A stretch of DNA of 14,396 bases from JBHELT01 sp046262935 (GTDB taxonomy: Bacteria; Actinomycetota; CADDZG01; JAHWKV01). Position 1 is the stretch's first letter, and the number at the start of each line of letters is the position of its first letter. The notes under the pieces were generated by a model. The model saw only the letters and a list, made by a program, of their open reading frames with translations, had not been told where the DNA came from and did not search any database. The DNA is taken from contig JBHELT010000014.1 of the NCBI GenBank assembly GCA_046262935.1, positions 1-14,396 of the forward strand, written 5' to 3'. A program made the translations under genes and the position numbers. Of this stretch, positions 7,166 through 12,677 are shown piece after piece.

Positions 7166-7612
7166 TTAACGATGCGCGCCGTCAGCGGCCGCGAAAGGCG
7201 AATATTGCAGAAGGCCGAGTTGCATCATCATCGACATCTGGTCGATAAGCCCGCGGTGGCTGATCTCCTTTCCGTCACGGTAACGCAGGATCTCGATAGC
7301 TTCGACCTCGAAACTCTTCCCAGACGCCGGGAACCCCATCCATTCGCCGCGCTGGGTGCCGCTGCCCTTTACGCGGTGTACGACCGTGTCACCCACGGCC
7401 CACTCCTCCTCAACGGTGATATTGAAATCGGGGAAGGCAGACCGAAGCATCGCTAAGCGCTGTTTGGCGCCCTCTATGCCCTGAGCTTGGCCCGGGAACG
7501 GACTATGATCGATCCAGTCCGGTGACACAAGCTCCTCGAACTTGTCGAGCTCGCCACCATTGATCACCTCGTCAATGAGCCGCCGCGATAGTGCCTTAAG
7601 ATCCTCGGACAT
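7166..7612 (-). CDS. SnoaL-like ester cyclase / NTF2-fold protein
   Basis: This 148-residue protein belongs to the SnoaL-like group of the NTF2 superfamily, small cone-shaped dimers with a hydrophobic pocket. It shows the usual order: an N-terminal helix (LKALSRRLIDEVINGGELDK), VSPDWIDHSPFPG, GIEGAKQRLAMLRSAFPDF, a strand pair (ITVEEEWAVGDTVVHRVKGSG), GEWMGFPASGKSFEVEAIEILRYRDGKI-like strands and the closing IDQMSMMMQLGLL. The ATG at 7612 is chosen because GAGGAAGGAGA lies just upstream; the frame runs on to 7669 without one. Some members cyclise polyketides, but most small ones are of unknown substrate. It shares a unit with the hypothetical gene downstream. The 144 bases upstream contain a possible but poor promoter (TTGCGC, 18 bases, AATTAT). 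Confidence 0.8.
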   Translation of the reverse strand: MSEDLKALSRRLIDEVINGGELDKFEELVSPDWIDHSPFPGQAQGIEGAKQRLAMLRSAFPDFNITVEEEWAVGDTVVHRVKGSGTQRGEWMGFPASGKSFEVEAIEILRYRDGKEISHRGLIDQMSMMMQLGLLQYSPFAAADGAHR

Positions 7613-7758
7613 CGGCTTCTCCTTCCTCGCATGCCGATGATAATTGCATCGGCCACCTCGCCCGCGCAACGGTTTGGGCGGGAGTCAACCACCACGAGTG
7701 TCGGTTGTACGAGTTAGTTCTCGCTATCGCGCCGAGGTATCTCATGGGAGCTCAAGTC

Positions 7759-7823
7759 CGTAGACGGATCGTGCCCGGCGAAGCGGTGCGTAGCGCGTGG
7801 TCGGTTGCAATGCCGTGTTTTGC
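7759..7823. other. attC-like site 2
   Basis: The site runs from CGTAGAC (7759-7765) to GTTTTGC (7817-7823), 65 bp. Both boxes diverge from consensus, but both halves match site 7: gtccgtagacgga against gtccgtacaacgga on the left, and ggtcggttgcaat against ggtcggttgcatt on the right. It lies just downstream (in gene direction) of the sigma-like gene. Confidence 0.5.
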
Positions 7824-7832
7824 GGCCAACGT

Positions 7833-8168
7833 TCACTGGAGGCCAGCAAAGTGCTCTTCAATCGCCGGGCCCAATGCGCTGGCCGGTTTCGCGATTCCCG
7901 CGATCGCAATCCTCATGAGCACCAAATTTGCTTCCTGAATCGCCCGGAGAGGCTCCATTGCGGGGGGAGCCAATCGCAGCGCGAGCTCAGCGGTGATGAA
8001 AAGGTAGGACGCGACGAGTTTCTTTCGCGCCAGCTTGTCGCCCCCGCGAGCGGATAGCACCAGCTCCGCCTCGTCGGACAACACGCGGGAATTCTCATGA
8101 AGGTACTTCAGGTATTCGTCGACGACGAAATTCCCTTGGTCATCGTAGTAATTCTCTATTTCATCCAT
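7833..8168 (-). CDS. Sigma-70-like fragment (regions about 1.2 to 2.2 only)
   Basis: This 111-residue protein resembles the start of the sigma-70 core: VDEYLKYLHENSRVLSDEAEL (region 1.2 type, where sigma factors have YL..I....LLT..EE.EL), then SARGGDKLARKKLVASYLFI (region 2.1 type, like the A..GD..A...L...NL.LV pattern) and AIQEANLVLMR at 77-87, matching the region 2.2 core polymerase-binding motif LIQEGNLGLMR. It stops soon after, so regions 2.3/2.4 (melting and -10 reading), 3 and 4 are absent. The start is ATG at 8168 with GGAGG 7 bases upstream. It is alone between attC-like sites 2 and 3. It may bind core RNA polymerase without promoter specificity. The similarity is by eye; a decayed sigma gene is the alternative. 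Confidence 0.6.
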   Translation of the reverse strand: MDEIENYYDDQGNFVVDEYLKYLHENSRVLSDEAELVLSARGGDKLARKKLVASYLFITAELALRLAPPAMEPLRAIQEANLVLMRIAIAGIAKPASALGPAIEEHFAGLQ

Positions 8169-8200
8169 CGAAAGGCCTCCGCCCATCCGCAATCAGATCC

Positions 8201-8261
8201 GAAGAACGACTTGGGCCGTCAGCAGCCGGCGCAGCCGGTCTATTCCACGGCGCAGTTGGGA
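8201..8261. other. attC-like site 3
   Basis: The site runs from GAAGAAC (8201-8207) to GTTGGGA (8255-8261), 61 bp. The right box has one mismatch to GTTRRRY. The left part, aacgacttgggccgtcagc, closely resembles the left parts of site 9 (aacggcctgggccgtcagc) and of the IS-split site (aacgacttagggg). It lies 17 bases after the zinc-finger gene stop, as expected for a cassette. Confidence 0.5.
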
Positions 8262-8277
8262 GGCTAAACACTTGTTC

Positions 8278-8487
8278 TCAGGTCTTTGTCTTCAGAGCCG
8301 CGAGCTGAGATGCAAAAGTCTGCGCAAACTCGCGGCTCCAATCATCGCCCTCCTCAGCAATGATGATGTTATAGCTGAGGAACACGCACTCATCGCAGAT
8401 GGAGGCGCTGGGTCCGGCGATCAGCTTACGGACGGACTCTTGTGACTTGCCGCAGAATGAGCAAGACGCGCCTTCTGTAGCTGTCAT
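8278..8487 (-). CDS. Stand-alone ClpX-type C4 zinc-finger protein
   Basis: This 69-residue protein consists of little more than the zinc-binding domain found at the N-terminus of the ClpX unfoldase. Cys9 and Cys12 (CSFC), then Cys31 and Cys34 (ICDEC), with GKSQ after the first pair and a VRKLIAGPS segment between, match that domain closely. The following helix carries EEGDDWSREFAQTF. The AAA+ ATPase part is missing. In ClpX this domain dimerises and binds adaptors and substrates, so a free copy could compete for or deliver substrates; that is inference. GAGGTG precedes the ATG. It is 44 bases downstream of the 84-residue gene in the same unit. Confidence 0.8.
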   Translation of the reverse strand: MTATEGASCSFCGKSQESVRKLIAGPSASICDECVFLSYNIIIAEEGDDWSREFAQTFASQLAALKTKT

Positions 8488-8531
8488 TTCACCTCGTCCC
8501 TTCCTACAGTCCAGCTGACGGAGATGGCAGC

Positions 8532-8786
8532 CTAACCATTGATGTGCAGGTCGAGTGAACGTCGAAGCCGATCCTCGAGCTCGGATGCATTCTCGAGCTT
8601 TCGAAGCCGCAGGCCGCCATTCGTTGGGTCGGCAGCGCGAAGGGCTTGGGCGAGCAGCTCCGAGTGGACAGAATTGAGGTCTGGTGAAGGTTCCAGCCCT
8701 ACTCCTTTGAGCTCACGCAGGTAGGCGTGCTCAACTGCCGATGCGAACGCTGGATCGGAGCTCGACCCGATGGGTAGGGTTGCCAT
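8532..8786 (-). CDS. Small hypothetical protein upstream of the ClpX-type zinc finger
   Basis: This 84-residue soluble, mostly helical protein is not recognised. The N-terminal half is Ser/Pro-containing (GVGLEPSPDL at 29-38). The C-terminal half is charged and helical (LLAQALRAADP, LRLRKLENASELEDRLRRSL) and could mediate a protein contact. A strong AAGGAGG lies 5 bases before the ATG, so expression looks real. It is the first gene of a two-gene unit with the zinc-finger protein, which hints at a joint role, but nothing in the sequence says which. Confidence 0.6.
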   Translation of the reverse strand: MATLPIGSSSDPAFASAVEHAYLRELKGVGLEPSPDLNSVHSELLAQALRAADPTNGGLRLRKLENASELEDRLRRSLDLHING

Positions 8787-8808
8787 TTGCAGCCTCCTTT
8801 TCCTTGCC

Positions 8809-8916
8809 TATCTAACGGATCCGCGAATCAGCGGCGAAGTGTCCGTAGTATTCGCTTGTCAACCGGCCTCGCCGCTCCTGCGCCTCTTGAGCAATTCGCG
8901 CAGAGCCTCGTTCACG
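8809..8916. other. attC-like site 4
   Basis: ATCTAAC (8809-8815) is a perfect RYYYAAC box. The opposite end is a poor box, GTTCACG (8910-8916), giving about 108 bp, within the attC size range. Inside is a perfect 7-bp inverted repeat, AGCGGCG with CGCCGCT, and the ends share the AACG...GCGAA pattern in inverted form. The uninterrupted HicA frame runs through it and stops in the R box. Confidence 0.5.
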
Positions 8917-9153
8917 GCTTGACGCGTCTTGACGGCTCAAACATCCTTCGGAGACAGCCCAAGTCTTGCGCGCGATTCGAACAAGCATCCGTGGTCCAAT
9001 CTCTCCCTGATCGTGGAACGAGACCACGAAATCGGGCCATCCCGGTCTCGAGAGGGTCTTGTGCGAACCTCCCCTCTCTCGTTTGATAGTCGAGCCGATG
9101 CGTAACAGAGCGGCCAGAACGCGACGAGCCTTTGTACTTGGCCACGAACTCAC
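8812..9153 (-). CDS. hicA: HicA-like mRNA interferase toxin, probably frameshifted near its end
   Basis: Residues 9 to about 62 fit HicA, a small dsRBD-like ribonuclease toxin that cleaves mRNA: KARRVLAALLRIGSTIKRERGGSHKTL with the catalytic His31, then FVVSFHDQGEIGPRMLVRIA. Normal HicA ends soon after, with a motif like LGLSPEDF. Here the continuous frame instead runs 50 residues further into the attC-like site. One frame over, from about 8966-8980, the sequence reads RLGLSPKDV and stops at TGA 8939-8937, a typical HicA ending. So a one-base indel (mutation or assembly error) probably extended the frame. The start GTG at 9153 overlaps the hicB stop as GTGA. The toxin core is intact and activity remains possible. 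Confidence 0.75.
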   Translation of the reverse strand: MSSWPSTKARRVLAALLRIGSTIKRERGGSHKTLSRPGWPDFVVSFHDQGEIGPRMLVRIARKTWAVSEGCLSRQDASSRERGSARIAQEAQERRGRLTSEYYGHFAADSRIR

Positions 9154-9356
9154 GCAGCCGCGAATGAAATGCTGGTCAGGTCTTCGGCTCGCTCTCCATG
9201 CTCAATCTGGTCGGCCAGCACATGTAGAGCCAGAGCCTTGGCCTTGCCAATGGCCTCTTGGCGATTTGAGCCATAGGCAAGGGTCCCCGGTAGCTCGGGG
9301 ACTTCGGCAATCCACCTGCCGTCGACCTCTTGCTCGATTTCAAATGTGAATTCCAT
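9150..9356 (-). CDS. hicB: HicB-like antitoxin
   Basis: This 68-residue protein is the partial RNase-H-like domain of HicB: MEFTFEIEQEVDGRWIAEVP, ELPGTLAYGSNRQEA and the helix IGKAKALALHVLADQIE. There is no C-terminal DNA-binding domain, as in the short HicB forms. It would bind and block the HicA made from the overlapping gene downstream (antitoxin first in this order). GGGAGG lies 5 bases before the ATG. The pair forms one cassette between attC-like sites 4 and 5. TA pairs are common in sedentary arrays, where they are thought to stabilise cassettes. Confidence 0.85.
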   Translation of the reverse strand: MEFTFEIEQEVDGRWIAEVPELPGTLAYGSNRQEAIGKAKALALHVLADQIEHGERAEDLTSISFAAA

Positions 9357-9374
9357 AAGGACCTCCCCGAAATG

Positions 9375-9428
9375 ATACGACTTGTCCCTGGTCCGTAGAA
9401 CGGTTTGGCCTTCAACGGCTTGTTAGGC
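9375..9428. other. attC-like site 5
   Basis: GTTAGGC (9422-9428) is a perfect GTTRRRY box. Read on the - strand the site opens gcctaacaagccgttgaag, the classic opening of many attC sites. The other box, ATACGAC (9375-9381), has two mismatches. There is a central CCGT/ACGG stem with a 3-base loop. It lies between hicB and the BamE-like gene. Confidence 0.55.
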
Positions 9429-9451
9429 CGCTCGCGCAATATTGGAATCAG

Positions 9452-9783
9452 TCAGCCCTCACCGCAGTTCGTTCGCAGCACTTTGCCGTCCGAATGAAAA
9501 TAGACCTCTATTGTCCCACGCCAGCCTTGGGGATCGAATATCCAACCTTCCTGGATTGATTCTCATCCTGCCCCTGATGGAAGAGGTTCTGGCTCAGATC
9601 GGTCTTAACTCCTTTCTCCTGAGGCTTGCCAAGGATGTTCTCAACGTCGGATTTCGTCATCCCAGTTCGCACACGTTTCAATGGCGGGTAACCACAAACA
9701 AAGTGCGCATCATCCGCACCACACGACAGCAACACAATGAATAGAAACGAGCACAAGGCCCCTCGAAGAGTTCGAGTATTCAA
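9452..9783 (-). pseudogene. BamE/SmpA-like small lipoprotein gene with a frameshift
   Basis: From TTG 9783 the frame encodes a lipoprotein-type signal (ALCSFLFIVLLSC) and then RVRTGMTKSDVENILGKP, the hallmark of the BamE/SmpA/OmlA-like fold, and LFHQGQDENQSRKV. The continuous frame stops at 9508. One frame over, from about 9541, it reads WIFDPQGWRGTIEVYFHSDG and ends KVLRTNCGEG with TGA at 9454-9452, a natural completion. A single missing T in the gtt-gg run near 9541-9545 would restore about 110 residues. No ribosome site is visible. The protein would be envelope-anchored, and the family is mostly known from Gram-negative bacteria, which fits horizontal acquisition. Whether this is mutation or assembly error is open. 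Confidence 0.65.
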
Positions 9784-9803
9784 GGTAACGCCAAAGACGG
9801 TCG

Positions 9804-9860
9804 GTCTAACGGACCTGCGGGTCGCCAGCGCAGCTGGTCTGGTGCACGCGCGAGTTATGC
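9804..9860. other. attC-like site 6
   Basis: GTCTAAC (9804-9810) is a perfect RYYYAAC box and GTTATGC (9854-9860) has one mismatch to GTTRRRY. The length, 57 bp, is the classic attC size. The centre has CCAGC/GCTGG pairing (9825-9838 region). It separates the BamE-like gene from the membrane protein gene. Confidence 0.65.
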
Positions 9861-9896
9861 GGCGAACGATTCGCAACGTTCACGACCTTCTGCGGC

Positions 9897-10268
9897 TCAA
9901 TGAGAATCCACTGGCAAATGTAACCCCAACCAAGAATAGAGTGGAAGGAAGGTACGCAATGCTCCAGGCAACCGGGCCCGGTTCGATTCACCCGCCACGG
10001 ATGCGATCAGGATAAAAAAGGTTAACGCCACTTGAAACAGAGCGAATCCTGTAAGAAGTATGAATCGCTTGAGGTTTGGTGGTTGCGATGTGATAAAGAT
10101 CGGAGGAACGAAAACAATAAGAGGGTAGCCACCCAATAGGAAGAGGCCAATCGGGGCTTCCAGGATGCCCATTTTCGCAATCAATCTAATTACGGATGCA
10201 AGAGCGGCGACGTACGCGAGTATCTTGGACGCGCGCGCCAGTGAGTCCGACGTTACGCGAGAAGACAC
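9897..10268 (-). CDS. Small integral membrane protein (cassette gene)
   Basis: This 123-residue protein is of unknown function. It has three to four hydrophobic segments: about 15-32 (weak), 36-60 (PIGLFLLGGYPLIVFVPPIF), 69-93 (FILLTGFALFQVALTFFILI) and a short amphipathic end (LPLYSWLGLHL). No transporter or enzyme motif is seen. The frame stays open to 10325 inside attC-like site 7. I chose the GTG at 10268 because GAGAAGG lies 8 bases upstream; GTG at 10277 is possible. It is the only gene between sites 6 and 7. Confidence 0.55.
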   Translation of the reverse strand: MSSRVTSDSLARASKILAYVAALASVIRLIAKMGILEAPIGLFLLGGYPLIVFVPPIFITSQPPNLKRFILLTGFALFQVALTFFILIASVAGESNRARLPGALRTFLPLYSWLGLHLPVDSH

Positions 10269-10319
10269 GATGAACACCTTCTCGTTATTGATCTCGGCCT
10301 CACCCCGGTGAAGCGGTCC

Positions 10320-10388
10320 GTACAACGGAAATCCGAATCAGCCGCCACGAGCCGGAGGCGTGCGGTCGGTTGCATTTGGTTGTTATAC
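10320..10388. other. attC-like site 7
   Basis: The boxes are GTACAAC (10320-10326) and GTTATAC (10382-10388), each with one mismatch to consensus; the site is 69 bp. Inner arms pair imperfectly: ccgaatcagccgcc on the left against ggtcggttgcatttgg on the right, with unpaired bases as in real attC folds. The stop of the DUF5615 gene lies inside the right box, as in many cassettes. Confidence 0.7.
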
Positions 10389-10706
10389 GCCAACGCGCAC
10401 AAGTGTCCGAGGGACGATTCCCTCGACCGCCTCTTGTACAGCAGAAGCAAGTGGCTCCAGATCATCGATGCGGTTGCTCCGGGCCCTAACGAGCACGACA
10501 GATAACGGCAACGACGTGAGGTTCTGCTGGAATTCGATGTTCTTGTCAATCGTGATCAGCACGTCGAACCCTTCAGCGGCTGCTCGGCGCATTAGTTCCT
10601 CGTTCTTCACGCCAGCCCATCCCATGGTTTGCGCAGTTGCTACCTCGTGTCCCGGAAGTAGGTCCGCAAACACGCGAGGAACTTGTTCGTCAAGAAGAAG
10701 CCGCAC
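10383..10706 (-). CDS. DUF5615 PIN-like toxin
   Basis: This 107-residue protein of the PIN-like DUF5615 family is the putative ribonuclease half of a type II toxin-antitoxin pair. It begins with the typical LLLDEQVPRVFADLLPGHEV (Asp6), has MGWAGVKNEELMRRAAAEG with acidic residues at 36-37, and the second acidic strand FDVLITIDKN (Asp48, Asp54), followed by SVVLVRARSN. These acidic residues would hold a divalent metal. The start is GTG at 10706, which overlaps the end of the DUF433 gene by 17 bases. The stop TAA lies in the R box of attC-like site 7. Nuclease activity is inferred from the fold. Confidence 0.8.
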   Translation of the reverse strand: MRLLLDEQVPRVFADLLPGHEVATAQTMGWAGVKNEELMRRAAAEGFDVLITIDKNIEFQQNLTSLPLSVVLVRARSNRIDDLEPLASAVQEAVEGIVPRTLVRVGV

Positions 10707-10923
10707 GACCCAGCAGTACTGCGGCCTCTTCCAGAGCAGAAACTGCCTGCTCGCGACTCACTGACGGGAAGTGGTCGAGAAAGCGCTCAAGTGGATCGCC
10801 AGCTTCCACATAGTCGAAAAGTGCCTGGAGCGGGACCCTTGTGCCTCGGAACACAGGAGTGCCTCCGAGGATTTCGGCATCCCGGTGTACTGCTGACGAT
10901 TGAGGCGAAGAGTGAACGCTCAT
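10690..10923 (-). CDS. DUF433 antitoxin
   Basis: This 77-residue protein carries the DUF433 signature GGTPVFRGTRVPLQALFDYV (20-39), then GDPLERFLDHFPSVSREQAVSALE, a winged-helix-like fold. DUF433 proteins are usual partners of DUF5615 toxins, as here, with the antitoxin gene first and overlapping the toxin gene. It probably neutralises the toxin and may repress its own promoter. The ATG is 33 bases from attC-like site 8; no good ribosome site is seen. Confidence 0.82.
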   Translation of the reverse strand: MSVHSSPQSSAVHRDAEILGGTPVFRGTRVPLQALFDYVEAGDPLERFLDHFPSVSREQAVSALEEAAVLLGRAASS

Positions 10924-10956
10924 GGTCTGATTCTACTTTGAACGACCACCGAGTGC

Positions 10957-11002
10957 GTATAACGTCTTGTTCTACCGCCCGGCGGATTCAACTGCGTGAG
11001 AC
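10957..11002. other. attC-like site 8 (short)
   Basis: The boxes are GTATAAC (10957-10963) and GTGAGAC (10996-11002), each with one mismatch. A perfect central stem, CCGCC/GGCGG, has a one-base loop. At 46 bp it is shorter than most attC sites. It sits exactly between the DUF433 gene and the next membrane-protein gene, whose stop lies inside it. Confidence 0.5.
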
Positions 11003-11425
11003 CATCCCGCCCAGATTGAAGAATACGACAATGAAGATCCCCCAAGATGCGCTAAAGGAAGCTGCGCTCAATCGCATTTTGCCGATCAAGGCCGCGACGG
11101 GCGTAACTGTCGTTAGCAAAGCGGCGATCCCGTAAAGCACACCGCCTACTAATGGGAGTGGTTGTTCCGCACAAACGGCGCATTTGCTTACAGGTTCCGA
11201 TACCCAAACGAGAAACCCGAACATAAAGAAGACGAAGAAAGGTAGCACGATTAAAGCGAGCGCAGCCCGCGGAATCCAGCGGTTACGAAGCAAAGAACCG
11301 ATCCTTTCCATGATGCCTCCTGATGGAAAGACTCTCGAACTCGACGGCTCCCACAAAGCCAGTCCGTGAAGCAAACCCGCTCCGATTGCGATCAGAAAAA
11401 ACCAAATTATCCCTGTTGAGCTCAT
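10988..11425 (-). CDS. Four-helix membrane protein (cassette gene)
   Basis: This 145-residue integral membrane protein is of unknown function. Hydrophobic segments lie at about 5-24, 53-75, 91-115 and 124-142. A CxxC pair (Cys82, Cys85 in KCAVCAEQPLP) lies in the loop after the second helix. The ATG at 11425 is only 15 bases from attC-like site 9, and the TGA stop lies in site 8, so the gene fills its cassette from end to end. No clear ribosome site is present, which is usual for cassette genes. Confidence 0.6.
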   Translation of the reverse strand: MSSTGIIWFFLIAIGAGLLHGLALWEPSSSRVFPSGGIMERIGSLLRNRWIPRAALALIVLPFFVFFMFGFLVWVSEPVSKCAVCAEQPLPLVGGVLYGIAALLTTVTPVAALIGKMRLSAASFSASWGIFIVVFFNLGGMVSRS

Positions 11426-11440
11426 CGCAGACTCAAATCT

Positions 11441-11513
11441 GTATAACGGCCTGGGCCGTCAGCGGTGGCGAGGCGCGAAGCCCCGAGCCATCCGCTGCAA
11501 CGCCGTGTTAGCC
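11441..11513. other. attC-like site 9 (best example)
   Basis: The boxes are GTATAAC (11441-11447) and GTTAGCC (11507-11513); 73 bp. The left arm cagcggtggcgaggc pairs with the right arm gccccgagccatccgctg over most of its length with one extrahelical base, the feature that sets the recombining strand in integron attC sites. It lies between two cassette genes. Confidence 0.72.
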
Positions 11514-11527
11514 AGCCCATCATCGCC

Positions 11528-11776
11528 TCATCGAAAGTTGTCGAGCAATTGAATGAGTCCCCCGACGAAACTGATTGCGAAACTAAGTATGAGCGCCCAA
11601 ACAATAATTCGAGCCACGAGTCCTCGAAGTCCCGGAGCGCGAAAGGCGTCTCGCGCGAACCGACCATAAGCTTCGATCTGACCCTCTATGGTGAAGGGAC
11701 TGTACTTCGGCCCAAGACTCAGCGGGGAACCTTCTTGAGGTTTCTCATCTGGCGGATTTCTAGAACGATTTCACAT
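11528..11776 (-). pseudogene. Small membrane protein gene with TGA as apparent second codon
   Basis: A coding frame of 80 codons ends at TGA 11530-11528. It encodes a polar start (NRSRNPPDEKPQEG), KYSPFTIEGQIEAYGRFARDA and one strong membrane segment (RIIVWALILSFAISFVGGLI), ending QLLDNFR. The only ATG in frame (11776-11774) is followed at once by TGA (11773-11771) and then the open frame. So either codon 2 carries a nonsense change, or translation starts elsewhere: CTG at 11722, 7 bases after AGAAGG, would give 64 residues. A longer frame in another register (11422-11667) only reads through the attC-like site and I do not accept it. The frame I chose has far better protein character. Its function is unknown. 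Confidence 0.5.
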
Positions 11777-11782
11777 AGGTCT

Positions 11783-11830
11783 GGCTAACGACTTAGGGGC
11801 TCAGCCGCCGGGAGCGAAGCGACCGGGGAT
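11783..11830. other. attC-like site 10, left half, cut by the IS3 element
   Basis: GGCTAAC (11783-11789) is followed by gacttaggggctcagccgcc, like the left halves of sites 3 and 9, then the IS3 end. The right half appears on the other side of the IS at 13087-13116. Confidence 0.5.
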
Positions 11831-11867
11831 GTTGACCCGTTTTTGTAGACACTCATCGAATGAAGCT

Positions 11868-12677
11868 TCATGCCAATCGGCGTTCGAAGTCAATGGGTGA
11901 GCAATAACCCAGCGACGAATGTAAGCGGCTTCGGTTGTATCGCCGTATGTAGGGCTGAATGACCGAACGCAAATGCGCTTCATCCTCGAAGGCCACCCCG
12001 TGGATCGCTTCGGCTTTCAACGAATGGAAGAACGACTCCATGAATGCATTGTCAGTGATCTCTCGGGGTCTCTTCATGCTCTGGATCATGTCCAAAGACG
12101 CGAGTCTGCTGCGATAGCTATAGGCCGAATATTCTGACCCCCGATCCGAATGGAAGATGATCCCCGTCGTAAGTTTGCGACGCTCGACAGCGTCATCGAA
12201 TGCTCCCATCGTCAGCTTCACGTCTCTGTGCCGACCGATCTTCCACCCGAGCACCCTTCGGGAATGTCGATCCATCACCACGGCGAGGTATCTGCGTTGC
12301 GAGGGGTTCATGAGATAGGTCACATCGCCCACCCAGACCTGATCTTGTGATGTCGTTGTGACACCCAACACTCGATTGGGGATTTCATTGAAGAAGCGAT
12401 GAGTTCCGGGAGTCCTTCGGTAGATCTTGGCTGAGCGTGCCTTGAGCCCCTTCTCCCGCATCAGTCTTGCCACCCTTTTACGTCCGACGCTCACGCCAGC
12501 CTGTTTCAATGCTTCGTGGATCCGAGGAGAGCCGTAGGTGCCGTTGCTCGATTCGAAAATGGCAGTGATGCGTCTGGCCAACTTCTCATCTACAAGATCG
12601 TGAGTGCTGGGGCTCCGCTTGCACCAGGCGTAGTAGCCCGGACGGCTCACTCCGTAGCGTTTGCAGAGTGCTGTCAC
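11868..12677 (-). CDS. IS3-family transposase OrfB (DDE catalytic part)
   Basis: This is the 269-residue integrase-like part of the transposase. An HTH_21-type N-terminal region (ALCKRYGVSRPGYYAW, KLARRITAIFESSNGTYGSP) leads into the catalytic core: Asp118 in VWVGDVTYL, Asp178 in FHSDRGSEY and Glu214 in DNAFMESFFHSLKAE, a DD(35)E spacing typical of IS3. The stand-alone GTG start at 12677 overlaps the orfA stop. The same frame stays open upstream to the A7 run at 12749-12755 and reads VGKYAFIRAEQDRFGV, so the working product is most likely the OrfAB fusion of about 388 residues made by -1 frameshifting. It looks intact. Confidence 0.92.
   Translation of the reverse strand: MTALCKRYGVSRPGYYAWCKRSPSTHDLVDEKLARRITAIFESSNGTYGSPRIHEALKQAGVSVGRKRVARLMREKGLKARSAKIYRRTPGTHRFFNEIPNRVLGVTTTSQDQVWVGDVTYLMNPSQRRYLAVVMDRHSRRVLGWKIGRHRDVKLTMGAFDDAVERRKLTTGIIFHSDRGSEYSAYSYRSRLASLDMIQSMKRPREITDNAFMESFFHSLKAEAIHGVAFEDEAHLRSVIQPYIRRYNRSRLHSSLGYCSPIDFERRLA

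Noticed and set aside
11422..11667. 81-codon - strand frame reading across attC-like site 9
   Set aside because: Its second half is translated palindrome; the frame ending at 11528 has far better protein character.
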